Below are positions 46,576-57,448 of a stretch of 63,391 bases of DNA, in pieces. The notes below the pieces were generated by a model. That model saw nothing but the letters and a program-made list of their open reading frames with translations. It was not told the origin of the DNA and did not search any database. Position 1 is the stretch's first letter. Every line of letters starts with the position of its first letter. The stretch is from an uncultured Shewanella sp. (lineage in GTDB: Bacteria; Pseudomonadota; Gammaproteobacteria; Enterobacterales; Shewanellaceae). The stretch is from positions 1-63,391 of the forward strand of contig NZ_CANLZC010000022.1 in NCBI RefSeq assembly GCF_947495455.1, read 5' to 3'. The position numbers were made by a program, and so were the translations under genes.

Positions 46576-47165
46576 TTAAAGGTGCATATCAAGTTTAATT
46601 TAAATTATGCTATAAAAGTCAATGAATGCGAACTAATGAGTGTTTTATTTTTTTTATATTTAAGTCATATTTTAATCTTGAGTGCTTTGTGTTTTATTTT
46701 ATGTTTTATTGGAGTGTTGTTTATTTGATTTTAGTTGAATGATAGCTCGTATTAATCCTTATTTTTTATGCTATTTCAATGAATTTATTTAAGAATAATT
46801 CTGGCTGTTCGTAGTAAAATAAATCTGAATATTTTGTGAATAATATCTGTTCTAATAAGGTTACACTCGATAAAAAAGTTAATAGGTAGTGGATAGTTAA
46901 AGCGGATAGCTAAAAAGAGTGTGAATACCTAGGTCATCGTTATTTATAATTAATACTTTATTGTGAATATAAATATCCTCTTTATAGATGCATAGACTCA
47001 TGCAATGGAATGGGGGGGTAATGTCAGCTTGATAATTTATTCAATAAATATTGATTTTTTATATATGTACATCTTTCCAAGTCAATGTTTTTAATTTTAA
47101 AAATTGACAAATGTATTTATCAAATGTTAATTATATCCTTGTTTGGTGTTTTCTTTACGTACTTT

Positions 47166-47216
47166 TGTTTATATACAAAATCTGTTTATTTACAAAGTCT
47201 GTTTATGCACAGAGTT
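47166..47216. repeat. Three 17-bp tandem repeats before TonB receptor 2
   Basis: Three head-to-tail units each begin TGTTTA and contain the inverted half-sites TGT-N6-ACA: TGTTTATATACAAAATC, TGTTTATTTACAAAGTC and TGTTTATGCACAGAGTT. They end about 197 bases before the receptor start and look like an array of regulator sites. Confidence 0.7.
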
Positions 47217-47412
47217 TAGAGACATACTCTTTTTTATTTAGTAAAAGCAGATGTAACTAGAAAAAGACATAACCATAAAAGGTATCAATAAAAGACCTAT
47301 TTGTTATCTAATGGCTTCTCAATAGATTGAATGAGTTATCAATTAAGTATTATTTATTGCAGAGTCATTGTTGTAGATGATTATGGAAAAATACATAAAA
47401 TCATGGAGATTG

Positions 47413-50238
47413 ATGATGTTTCATAAAAAAACAATAACAAAATCTATTAAACTTGTGTTAATAGGAGGAGCCACTGCGAGTGCGTTTTCTTTTCCGGTAT
47501 TAGCGGCTGAAACAGAAGATAACGTTGAGCGTATTTCTGTAACCGGTTCGCGTATTAAACGAACCGACATGGAAACATCCGTTCCAATTACAACGATGAC
47601 GCGAGCCGATATAGAGGCTACAGGTGCAATCAACGTCGCTGATTTATTAAATCAATCTCCGGTGTCGATTGCGGATGGAAGTACTGCAAATAGTGCTTTT
47701 CAAACAGTAGACGTGGGTTTGAGCTCTACATCTTTGCGGAATTTAGGCGATGAAAGAACATTGGTATTAGTCAATGGACGTCGTTTTGTTTCTGGCAGGG
47801 CACCAGGAAGTGGTTATGCGGTCGATTTAAATTCAATCCCAACTTCAATTATTCAACGTATCGACATTTTAAAAAGTGCATCGTCAGCAGTATATGGATC
47901 TGATGCGGTGGCGGGGGTGGTCAATATTATTACCCGTACGGATATCAATGGTATTGATATTAATGCGCAAACAGGCACATCGAGTGAAAATGATCGTGAT
48001 ACCAACACTGTTAATATTTTAGCGGGTAAAGATTTTGATGGCGGTAATACTTATGTTGCCTTTGGTGTCGATTATGATGATGGCATTAAATCGGTTGATC
48101 GCCCATTTTCCGCTAACGATAAAGGGATTCTTTTAGATGCTAATGGTAATGAATATGTAGGGGAGGTGAACTCTTCTTACCCACCTCAAGGCCGAATAAC
48201 TTATGATGGCACTTCATTTAATGGTGATGGCACAGCTTATACTAGTAGCAGTTCTTTTAACCGTGCTGAATATCGCCAGTTGATGACTCCATTAGAACGG
48301 AAATATGTAGCAGCAGGGTTGACGTTTGAGATCAATGATAAGGTTTCTTTTTTCAGCGAAGTCAACTGGAATACAACTAAAACCAATGGTTCCACTATTG
48401 AGCCGACACCACTAGATGTGGTTAATGACATTTGGTTAAAAGATAGAAATGGCACAGGGGGATTAGCCTATGATTCACCATTGGTACCTGATTTATTAAG
48501 TAGTGAATTATATAAATTGGGGGTTACAAACCTAAATGAAACCAGTTTTGTGCGTCGTATGGTTGAAGTGGGCGCGCGCAGCACTGATGTAGAGCGAGAT
48601 ACCATTCGTGTTGTTGGAGGATTTGATTGGACTGTCAATGATACATGGACGAATAATACTTATTTTAACTGGGGACGAACAGATTCAGCTCAAGATAATG
48701 GTGGGCAAATTAATATTGAGCGAGCCAATCAGGCACTCAATGTAACCACTGATGCAACAACGGGTGAATTGGTATGTGCCGATAATCAAGCGGTGCTGCA
48801 AGGATGTGAGCCTTTGAATATGTTTGGAGAAGGGACGATTAGCACTGGTGCTGCTGATTATATTCGCTCTCCTGCACATGCGAGTAGTCAAGTGGAGCAA
48901 ACTATTGCTGGTACCTCTTTTTCGGGGGAATTACCTGTTGAGTTGGCCGGTGGTTACATTGGTTTATCAGTAGGTTATGAATATCGTGAAGAGAGCGGTA
49001 TTGAAAATCCAGCGGACTTAGCACAAACGGGGGCTTCTTCAACCAATCAATCTGATCCAACGGATGGCTCATATCATACCAATGATATTTTTGGTGAAGC
49101 GGTATTACCTGTTTTAGAAGAGTTAGATATTAGTTTAGCTGCGCGCTGGGCCGATAATTCTATTACAGGAGGAGATTGGACGTGGAATGTGGGGGTTGAA
49201 TATTCACCGATTGATCAATTAAAGTTAAGGGCGTCGGCAGCAAGGGCGATTAGAACACCTAATGTATCTGATTTATATGCGGGTAACGGTGAAACGTTTG
49301 CAACGGTATCCGATCCTTGTTCAGGAATAACGGCAAGTACCACAGGCACTATTGCTGATAATTGTCGTTCAATTAAAGCCATTTCTGATCGTATTACTGC
49401 TGATGGTGAATTTATATTAACTCAAGCTGAGCTGCAAGGTACTGGTGGTGTTGAGGGGGGAAATCCTGATGTACAACCGGAAACCGCAGATAGTTATAGT
49501 GTAGGTTTAGTATGGCAAGCCATGGAGAAGTTGGCTGTCACAGTCGACTATTACAATATTTCCATTAAAGATGCGATTGATATTACTGACAGAGATGTTG
49601 TTTTGACTCGTTGTTATTCACAAAGTACTTCAACGTTTACTTCCGATTGTAATGGTGCGGCTATTCGTGATGAAAACGGCGCATTGATTGAGGTTAATTC
49701 ATCGACTTCAAATGAAAATAATATCGATACATCAGGTTTAGACACTGAGGTTCACTATGCACTGGAGTTAGGTGAAGGTGAATTTAGTACTCATCTATTA
49801 TGGAATTATATTTTTGAATGGAAACAAACGGGCATTATTGATGGTATCTCAGTTGATTATGCGGGTGAGGTTGATTATCCAGAGCATAGAGTGAATCTTG
49901 ATTTACGTTATGATATCAGCGATTTTACTGTAAACTGGCGAGTTCGTTATTGGGATGAAGTTGTGGATTCAGTTGATGGTTCTAATTTTAACTTTACCGA
50001 TGGTTTACCTTTAACGACTTATAATAATGTTGATGCTATTTTTTATCATGACTTGAGTGCGGGATACACATTTGATGAAAACTATAATATTTATGCTGGT
50101 GTGAATAATATTTTTAATCAACAACCTCGTATTCTACCTCAAGGGACATATTCAGGTGATACTGGAACAAATACTGCTACGAATGCTTATGACGTTGTGG
50201 GCCGTTATTTCTATGCGGGTGTGACGTTAAAATTTTAA
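47413..50238 (+). CDS. TonB-dependent outer-membrane receptor 2
   Basis: The 941 aa from ATG 47413 begin MMFHKKTITKSIKLVLIGGA, matching receptor 3, and the ATG sits just after TGGAGATTG. An in-frame ATG at 47377 would add twelve charged residues before the signal peptide. After the signal peptide come VERISVTGSRIKRTDMETS, plug segments SLRNLGDERTLVLVNGRRF and AVYGSDAVAGVVNIITRTD, a long barrel, and the C-terminal strand FYAGVTLKF. The ligand is unknown. It is close enough to receptor 3 to be a tandem duplicate. Confidence 0.92.
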   Translation: MMFHKKTITKSIKLVLIGGATASAFSFPVLAAETEDNVERISVTGSRIKRTDMETSVPITTMTRADIEATGAINVADLLNQSPVSIADGSTANSAFQTVDVGLSSTSLRNLGDERTLVLVNGRRFVSGRAPGSGYAVDLNSIPTSIIQRIDILKSASSAVYGSDAVAGVVNIITRTDINGIDINAQTGTSSENDRDTNTVNILAGKDFDGGNTYVAFGVDYDDGIKSVDRPFSANDKGILLDANGNEYVGEVNSSYPPQGRITYDGTSFNGDGTAYTSSSSFNRAEYRQLMTPLERKYVAAGLTFEINDKVSFFSEVNWNTTKTNGSTIEPTPLDVVNDIWLKDRNGTGGLAYDSPLVPDLLSSELYKLGVTNLNETSFVRRMVEVGARSTDVERDTIRVVGGFDWTVNDTWTNNTYFNWGRTDSAQDNGGQINIERANQALNVTTDATTGELVCADNQAVLQGCEPLNMFGEGTISTGAADYIRSPAHASSQVEQTIAGTSFSGELPVELAGGYIGLSVGYEYREESGIENPADLAQTGASSTNQSDPTDGSYHTNDIFGEAVLPVLEELDISLAARWADNSITGGDWTWNVGVEYSPIDQLKLRASAARAIRTPNVSDLYAGNGETFATVSDPCSGITASTTGTIADNCRSIKAISDRITADGEFILTQAELQGTGGVEGGNPDVQPETADSYSVGLVWQAMEKLAVTVDYYNISIKDAIDITDRDVVLTRCYSQSTSTFTSDCNGAAIRDENGALIEVNSSTSNENNIDTSGLDTEVHYALELGEGEFSTHLLWNYIFEWKQTGIIDGISVDYAGEVDYPEHRVNLDLRYDISDFTVNWRVRYWDEVVDSVDGSNFNFTDGLPLTTYNNVDAIFYHDLSAGYTFDENYNIYAGVNNIFNQQPRILPQGTYSGDTGTNTATNAYDVVGRYFYAGVTLKF

Positions 50239-50270
50239 TCAGATTATTGCGATAAATTCATTGCGAATGA

Positions 50271-50302
50271 AAAAAACCGAGAAATAATGATCTCGGTTTT
50301 TT
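50271..50302 (+). terminator. Rho-independent terminator after TonB receptor 2
   Basis: AAAAAACCGAGA pairs with TCTCGGTTTTTT around AATAATGA. Confidence 0.92.
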
Positions 50303-50308
50303 AATCTT

Positions 50309-50326
50309 CACAATTGACACAATTGT
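50309..50326. repeat. Two tandem CACAATTG repeats before TonB receptor 3
   Basis: CACAATTGA is followed directly by CACAATTGT, about 150 bases before the receptor start and just after the previous terminator. A regulator site is possible. Confidence 0.45.
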
Positions 50327-50476
50327 TTGTTAAGTGTTACTTATATGTCTCTTTTGTGTTTTTTGGGCTTTTATGCATTTATCTAATTGCTGTGTTTTTG
50401 CATTTATAAATAAGCTTAAATGAAGTAATTGTTGTAGATAATTATGGAAAATAATAAATAAAAATCATGGAGATAA

Positions 50477-53368
50477 ATGATGTATCGTAAAAAAATAATA
50501 ACGCAATCTATTAAGTTTGCTCTAATTGGGGGAGCCACGGCCAGTGCATTGGCTTTGCCTTTCGCATCCGCTGTAACAGAAGAAGAAAGTGTTGATCCAG
50601 TTGAACGCATTTCGGTGACAGGATCTCGCATTGTACGAGCGAATAATATTTCTACTAGTCCTGTTTTAGCCATTAGTGCGGCTGAAATCAAAGCGACGGG
50701 TATTACGCGTGTTGAAGATTTTTTAAATGAAATGCCACAAGTGGTTGCGGCGCAAAACTCAACGGTGGCAAATGGCTCATCGGGAACTGCAACCGTTGAC
50801 TTACGTGGCTTAGGGGAAGACAGAACCTTAGTGTTAGTCAATGGTCGCCGATTACCGGCAGGAACGGTTAATGGTTCTTCTGCTGCCGATTTAAATAATA
50901 TTCCGATGAATATGATTGAACGTGTGGATGTGCTAACTGGTGGATCCTCAGCGACTTATGGTGCCGATGCCGTAGCCGGTATTGTCAACTTTATTTTAAA
51001 GAAAGACTTTGAAGGGTTTGAATTCGATTATCAATACAGCTTTTATCAGCATGATAATGATAATACTTATATGCAAAATTTGGTAACAAGCTCTGGTTAC
51101 GATGTTGAAAGTGGTAATGTGACAGACGGTGATACCAATAATTTCTCCATGCGTTTAGGTTCCAGTTTCGATGATGGTCACGGTAATGTCACTATGTATG
51201 CGGTTTACCGTAAAGTGGATGCCTTATTAAATGGGGCGCGTGATTATAGTGGGTGCTCACTTGGGGGAACCGCAAGCGATAAAACATGTCGAGGCTCGGG
51301 GACGTCTGCAACGGGGACTTTTCTTCAAGGTGATAATGCTTATACCGTTGAAGGCACGTCATTTACAGGCAATACACAAACTTATAATTTTGGGCCATTG
51401 AACTATTATCAGCGACCGGATGAGAATAAGTTATTGGGTGCGACAGGTTTTTATGAAATCAATGAGCATGCTGAAGTCTATGCCGAAGTGAGTATGATGG
51501 ATGATCATACTGTGGCGCAAATTGCGCCTTCGGGTAACTTCTTTAATACAGACACCATTAACTGTGACAATCCATTACTATCAACCCAGCAATACGATAC
51601 AGTGTGTAGTTCACCAGATGAAAATGGGGATGCAGAACTCATTATTGGGCGACGTAATGTTGAAGGGGGCCCAAGACAAAATGATATCAGACATACCACC
51701 TATCGCGGCGTATTAGGCGTTCGCGGTGAAATTAATGATGAATGGTCCTATGATGCCTTTGCCAATTATGGCAATGTGGTATATCAAAATACTTACCTTA
51801 ATGATATGTCTAATACGCGTATTGCACGTTCATTGGATGTGGTCACAGATACCGATGGCAGTGTGGTTTGTCAGTCTGTGGTTGACGGCAGCGATCCAGA
51901 TTGTGTCCCTTGGGATATCTTCTCTACGGGTGGAGTAACGCAAGAAGCAATTGATTATCTAGTACTGCCATTATATGCCACGGGGGAAACTGAAAATGTG
52001 CAAATCAGTGCCAGTGCCTTTGGGGATATGACGAATGCGGGCTGGGTATTACCAACAGCCACTACTGGTTTAGGCCTAGCATTAGGTATGGAGTTTCGGG
52101 ATGAAAGTTTAACTTATTCTCCTGATTCTGGTTACCAGAGTGGTGATGGTGCAGGTCAAGGGGGGCCATCTACTGCAACCCAAGGCAGTTATCATGTGAT
52201 GGATTATTTTATTGAGGTGAACCTGCCTATTTTAGAGGATAAATTTTTGGCCGAAGAGCTAGTCTTTGAAGGTGCGTATCGTTTTTCAGATTACTCTACC
52301 GACAATCAAACTAATACCTATAAGTTAGGCCTGAACTGGAAATTAAATGATCAAATGCGCATTCGCTCAAGTTTACAACATGCGGTGCGTTCGCCTAATT
52401 TAGGGGAGTTATATGATTCGCAAGGATTACAATTGTTTGACTGGGATGATGATCCTTGTTCAGGGACTACGCCGACATCGTCTTTGGCTGATTGTACACT
52501 AACAGGTGTGACTTCAACTCAATATGGTAATATATTAGCGAGTCCTGCCGGTCAATATAATCAATACGGTGGTGGTAATCCAGATCTCGATCCTGAAAGT
52601 TCAGATACTGTTTCTATTGGTCTAGTATTCACCCCTGATTTTATTGATAACTTCTCTATTGCTTTTGATTATTTTGATATTAGTGTGGATGATGCGATTG
52701 ATGAAATATCTCCCGTTGTCATTGTCGAAGAGTGTATAGCAAGTGGGGATGCAACTAGTGATTTTTGTCAACAAATTCAGCGTAATACAGATAGAGGTGA
52801 TCTCTGGATTGGCAGTACGTCTAGTAGTGGGTATGTGAGATCATTACAAGTCAATACGGGAAATTTGAGCACTCGAGGAGTCGATACCGATATTAACTAT
52901 TTGCTTGAAACTAATATGGGAGACGTGCGTTTCAATTTAGTGGGGACGTATTTAGATTCATATAAGATTCAAAGTTTTAGCGGTAGTGAAACCATTGAGT
53001 GTGCGGGTAAATGGGATCGCAGCACTTGTGAAGCGCCTAAACCTAGATGGCGCCACTTAGCGACGGCGACTTGGGCGACGCCTTGGGATGTCAATCTTAC
53101 TGGTCGCTGGCGTTATATTGGTGATGCCGACGAAGAAGGGAATAGTGATGATCCTATGACTTTTAAAGCGGTTAACTACTTCGACTTATCGGGCAGTTGG
53201 CAGGCACTTGAAAACCTTAACTTCCAGTTAGGTGTCAATAATATTTTTGATGAATCGCCACAAACTATGGTCGTAGCGCCTTCAGGAATTAGTAACGGTA
53301 ATACCTTCTCAGGGACTTACGATGCATTGGGACGCTATATTTACTTAGGGGGAACAGTCGTATTCTAA
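50477..53368 (+). CDS. TonB-dependent outer-membrane receptor 3
   Basis: The 963 aa open with MMYRKKIITQSIKFALIGGA and a signal peptide ending about residue 30. Then come VERISVTGSRIVRANNIST, plug segments TVDLRGLGEDRTLVLVNGRRL and ATYGADAVAGIVNFILKKDF, and a barrel ending YIYLGGTVVF. Its leader and signal peptide are nearly the same as those of receptor 2. Several Cys pairs in the outer loops suggest disulfides. ATG 50477 or 50480 may be used, both near TGGAGATAA. The ligand is unknown. Confidence 0.92.
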   Translation: MMYRKKIITQSIKFALIGGATASALALPFASAVTEEESVDPVERISVTGSRIVRANNISTSPVLAISAAEIKATGITRVEDFLNEMPQVVAAQNSTVANGSSGTATVDLRGLGEDRTLVLVNGRRLPAGTVNGSSAADLNNIPMNMIERVDVLTGGSSATYGADAVAGIVNFILKKDFEGFEFDYQYSFYQHDNDNTYMQNLVTSSGYDVESGNVTDGDTNNFSMRLGSSFDDGHGNVTMYAVYRKVDALLNGARDYSGCSLGGTASDKTCRGSGTSATGTFLQGDNAYTVEGTSFTGNTQTYNFGPLNYYQRPDENKLLGATGFYEINEHAEVYAEVSMMDDHTVAQIAPSGNFFNTDTINCDNPLLSTQQYDTVCSSPDENGDAELIIGRRNVEGGPRQNDIRHTTYRGVLGVRGEINDEWSYDAFANYGNVVYQNTYLNDMSNTRIARSLDVVTDTDGSVVCQSVVDGSDPDCVPWDIFSTGGVTQEAIDYLVLPLYATGETENVQISASAFGDMTNAGWVLPTATTGLGLALGMEFRDESLTYSPDSGYQSGDGAGQGGPSTATQGSYHVMDYFIEVNLPILEDKFLAEELVFEGAYRFSDYSTDNQTNTYKLGLNWKLNDQMRIRSSLQHAVRSPNLGELYDSQGLQLFDWDDDPCSGTTPTSSLADCTLTGVTSTQYGNILASPAGQYNQYGGGNPDLDPESSDTVSIGLVFTPDFIDNFSIAFDYFDISVDDAIDEISPVVIVEECIASGDATSDFCQQIQRNTDRGDLWIGSTSSSGYVRSLQVNTGNLSTRGVDTDINYLLETNMGDVRFNLVGTYLDSYKIQSFSGSETIECAGKWDRSTCEAPKPRWRHLATATWATPWDVNLTGRWRYIGDADEEGNSDDPMTFKAVNYFDLSGSWQALENLNFQLGVNNIFDESPQTMVVAPSGISNGNTFSGTYDALGRYIYLGGTVVF

Positions 53369-53422
53369 GTATGGAATAATGAGCTGTATGGCCATGTATT
53401 CTTCAATGGAATAAAGCAATAT

Positions 53423-53460
53423 AAAACACCGAACATGACAATGTTCGGTGTTTTATTTTT
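53423..53460 (+). terminator. Rho-independent terminator after TonB receptor 3
   Basis: AAAACACCGAACAT pairs with ATGTTCGGTGTTTT around GACA, followed by a T-rich tail. Confidence 0.93.
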
Positions 53461-53698
53461 AATGTATAAAGTAATGAAAATAAATATATTGATTGATATA
53501 TAAACTCAGCCTGAAACCAATGAATAATATGAATGTTTTTGTGGATCGGTTTATTCACATCACTATAAGCATGATATTGACTCATCTCTTTAATGTTAGA
53601 GCATGAGGTCATTGGTTAATGCTGGAGTCATGAGGGCGACTGTCGTTTGGATGTGTGGTTTTATGAGGATGGCTTTACTCAAGCGATCAAAAAAGCGT

Positions 53699-53739
53699 TA
53701 AACGCTCACTCGTTAAGCCGTTTATTGTGTGAGCGTTTA
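53699..53739. terminator. Hairpin after the 53766-54545 gene, between convergent genes
   Basis: TAAACGCTCAC (53699-53709) pairs with GTGAGCGTTTA (53729-53739) over a 19-base loop. It is A-rich on the left, so leftward transcripts gain a U-rich end. The rest of 53369-53765 shows no gene. Confidence 0.6.
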
Positions 53740-53765
53740 AGTTTTACGTGTTGGAAGAGCTGCTG

Positions 53766-54545
53766 TTACCATTTTTTCTTTGGTTGAAATAACACGTCGA
53801 TATCGGCTGCTTCTTGAGTGGTTTTTGTTGGGTTAGTGACTTGTTCACCCATAATGTCTTTTAACATGCTCTTGGCTTCATCGACTTTTTGAATGATAAA
53901 AGGATCATTAGGCGTTTGCGCTTTTATGGTGTGTAAGGTGGATAAAGCTTTAGTGATCATTTGCTTGGCAGAGCCGAATTGCTTGATGTAATAAGCGGCT
54001 TTTGCTCTTGATAGCATAGCATCGACATTGATCCGTAATTGTAAACTGTCAATGTGGTTTTCTTCCAATGTAAACAGTTGTGGATCCACTTTACCTTTAT
54101 GATATTCAGATTTCAGTATTGCTTTCATTTTTTTAAGCATTTGTACTAGTACTAATACCTGTTTATCTTGTTCGGGTAATTGAAATTCTTCTATGGGCGG
54201 AAAAGGGCTAGGTGCATTTTGTAAGGTTTGAATTTGTTGGGTCAAATCCAATAAACGTCGTTCATATTCTGTGTGGGTTTTAGGGGCTAAACTTTTCGCC
54301 ATTTCAAGGGCTTTTTGAACACGGAGATACAAGATAAGTAACATATGAGAAGAGCTAGGTATTAGATCTATATTGGACAAGACTTCATCGGTTTCATCTA
54401 TGATAGCCCGCTGGCGAGCCAGCTCGTTGCGTTTTTCAGCGTCAATTTTTGCTTTATGTTGTTGTATGACATTGATGCCGATCACTAATAAAAGCAGTGC
54501 TCCAATGAGGAGCAACACTAAAGTAAATATCATAAAATAACCCAT
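53766..54545 (-). CDS. Membrane-anchored coiled-coil protein, function unknown
   Basis: I do not recognise a named family. The 259 aa have one N-terminal transmembrane helix (about 5-26, FTLVLLLIGALLLLVIGINVI), then a long, mostly helical cytoplasmic region with coiled-coil character (30-110). A helical domain follows (about 150-230: ENHIDSLQLRINVDAMLSRAKAAYY, GSAKQMITKALSTL) that resembles a tetratricopeptide-like hairpin. The tail is Thr/Asn-rich and ends QPKKKW. It is divergent from cysB. A scaffold role in the inner membrane is only a guess from shape. Confidence 0.8.
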   Translation of the reverse strand: MGYFMIFTLVLLLIGALLLLVIGINVIQQHKAKIDAEKRNELARQRAIIDETDEVLSNIDLIPSSSHMLLILYLRVQKALEMAKSLAPKTHTEYERRLLDLTQQIQTLQNAPSPFPPIEEFQLPEQDKQVLVLVQMLKKMKAILKSEYHKGKVDPQLFTLEENHIDSLQLRINVDAMLSRAKAAYYIKQFGSAKQMITKALSTLHTIKAQTPNDPFIIQKVDEAKSMLKDIMGEQVTNPTKTTQEAADIDVLFQPKKKW

Positions 54546-54657
54546 TCAATAACAATTATATCAATATTACTACATATCAATACGCTAAGGTAGCAATCAA
54601 CTCAGGATATTGTGTTTATCTTAGGTGTAATTATTCCTCTCTGTGATATATTCCTAT

Positions 54658-54686
54658 TTGATTTAATTATCTCGGTAGACTATAAC
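54658..54686 (+). promoter_or_regulatory. Sigma70 promoter of cysB
   Basis: TTGATT (54658-54663) and TATAAC (54681-54686) are 17 bases apart, giving a start near 54693. This leaves a 67-nt leader to the cysB ATG at 54760 and argues against using the ATG at 54703. Confidence 0.6.
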
Positions 54687-54702
54687 CAATTAATATAATT
54701 AA

Positions 54703-55734
<1,032 letters not shown>

Positions 55735-55764
55735 ACAGGCTTTTATCAAAGATTACACAAAGAT

Positions 55765-55795
55765 AAAAGCACCAACAATATGTTGGTGCTTTTTT
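55765..55795. terminator. Bidirectional terminator between cysB and sdaA
   Basis: AAAAGCACCAACA pairs with TGTTGGTGCTTTT around a 3-base loop, with A before and T after. It can serve both the rightward cysB and the leftward sdaA. Confidence 0.93.
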
Positions 55796-55811
55796 GTAAA
55801 TAAATGAGTTA

Positions 55812-57188
55812 CTAACACTCCACGATATTTACCGCTAAGCCGCCTTTGGCTGTTTCTTTATATTTGCTGCGCATATCTCGGCCTGTGTCCATCATGGTTT
55901 TAATGACTTTATCTAATGTCACTTTGTGGTTACCATCGCCTCTCAGTGCCATTCTTGAGGCGTTGATGGCTTTAACTGCTCCCATTGCATTGCGTTCAAT
56001 ACAAGGGACTTGTACCAGTCCGCCTACAGGATCGCAGGTGAGCCCAAGATTATGTTCCATACCGATTTCAGCCGCATTTTCTACATGCTCAACGGTGCCG
56101 CCCATGATTTCAGTTAACGCGGCAGCTGCCATAGAACAAGCAACCCCCACTTCACCTTGACAGCCGACTTCTGCACCAGAAATGGAGGCATTTTTTTTAT
56201 ACAAAATGCCGATGGCTGCCGCGGTGAGCAAATATCGGCAACAAATATCCAAATCCACTGATTCGACAAAGGTATCGTAGTAACATAAGACGGCGGGAAT
56301 GATCCCAGCTGCGCCATTGGTTGGAGCGGTCACAACACGATCCCCTGCGGCATTTTGCTCATTTACCGATAAAGCAAAGAGATCGACCCAATCAAGAGCC
56401 GTTAACGGATCTGTGGTATGTTTACCTTCGGCTTTTAAGCGGCGATACATCGACGGGGCTCGCCGTCGAAGTTTTAAGCCTCCGGGTAAAATGCCTTCTT
56501 TTTGATAGCCCCGTTCAACGCAATGTTTCATGGTTTGCCAAATATGCCATAGCTGTTGTTGAATGTCTTTTTCAGCGCGAATACTGAGCTCATTTTGCAT
56601 CATCAGTGATGAGATACTTAAGCCATGCTCGGTGCATAAATCCAGTAATTGAGAGGCAGAATTAAAATCAAATGGAGCCGATTTGATGGGTGCGGCAGGG
56701 GAAGCATCTTGGGCTTTGATTTCTTCTTCATCAAGAATGAAGCCGCCACCTACAGAGTAATAAGTCCGTGAGTAAAGACATTGTCCTTGCCCATAGGCAT
56801 GTAAGGTCATGGCATTGGCGTGAGCTTCTAAGGTTTTCGTGCGATGGAAGGTAATGCCGTGTTCACGGGTAAATGCGACTTTTTTACCTGTGGTGAGTAA
56901 AAGAGACTCAGTATTAAATACTGTTTTTAAAATAGCAGGCACGCTATCAGTATCAACGGTATCTGGTGCTTCACTCATTAGACCTAAAATAACGGCTTTA
57001 TCTGTACCGTGGCCTTTACCTGTTTGTGATAATGAACCAAATAACTCTGCTCTTAATTCATCTGTTTTTTCAATAAGATCACGATTGATGAGTGTATTAA
57101 TAAAAATATTGCCCGCTTTCATTGGACCGACAGTATGGGAGCTTGATGGCCCAATACCAATTTTGAACATATCAAATACACTGATCAT
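55812..57188 (-). CDS. sdaA: L-serine ammonia-lyase (L-serine dehydratase)
   Basis: SdaA converts L-serine to pyruvate and ammonia using a 4Fe-4S cluster. The start at 57188 (MISVFDMFKIGIGPSSSHTVGP) gives 458 aa and matches the E. coli enzyme (454 aa); AAGGT lies 9 bases upstream. The open frame extends 52 codons further to 57344, but that part is not family-like. Cluster cysteines are in VLCYYD, DLDICCRY and EVGCQGEVGVACSM. The substrate region is ITFHRTKTL and HNLGLTCDPVGGLVQVPCIERN. It is divergent from nagZ. Confidence 0.95.
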   Translation of the reverse strand: MISVFDMFKIGIGPSSSHTVGPMKAGNIFINTLINRDLIEKTDELRAELFGSLSQTGKGHGTDKAVILGLMSEAPDTVDTDSVPAILKTVFNTESLLLTTGKKVAFTREHGITFHRTKTLEAHANAMTLHAYGQGQCLYSRTYYSVGGGFILDEEEIKAQDASPAAPIKSAPFDFNSASQLLDLCTEHGLSISSLMMQNELSIRAEKDIQQQLWHIWQTMKHCVERGYQKEGILPGGLKLRRRAPSMYRRLKAEGKHTTDPLTALDWVDLFALSVNEQNAAGDRVVTAPTNGAAGIIPAVLCYYDTFVESVDLDICCRYLLTAAAIGILYKKNASISGAEVGCQGEVGVACSMAAAALTEIMGGTVEHVENAAEIGMEHNLGLTCDPVGGLVQVPCIERNAMGAVKAINASRMALRGDGNHKVTLDKVIKTMMDTGRDMRSKYKETAKGGLAVNIVEC

Positions 57189-57448
57189 TCTAACATACCT
57201 TATTGTTGTACTATTTGTTGTATTTTGTACTCGTGGGAAAAGTATCCCACATTTTGTACTTAAGCTAATCATTATATTTTCTATTGCCATTTTTTTGATA
57301 TTAGCAAAAGTAATGATAAAGGGCTGATATCTTTGTTGCATCATGGCTTAGACTAACTATGAATAGGCTTAACCTCAGCATAAGAATATGTTATTAATGA
57401 GCAGCCAGAAACTTTAATATCAATCAATGACAATCCTTTGGAGCCTTC

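Larger units (their letters stand above)
46281..47412. other. Long AT-rich spacer between TonB receptors 1 and 2
   Basis: About 1.1 kb contains no convincing gene. It holds a palindrome GTGTTAA-AGTA-TTAACAC (46558-46575), three 17-bp tandem repeats (47166-47216), and the receptor leader shared with receptor 3 (from 47367). The rest is low-complexity A/T sequence. Confidence 0.6.

Noticed and set aside
53403..53612. 69-aa reverse-strand frame after TonB receptor 3
   Set aside because: It overlaps the receptor terminator and has no ribosome site or protein-like features.
57189..57344. 52-codon extension of sdaA
   Set aside because: It is not family-like, and MISVFDMFKIG is the known enzyme start.
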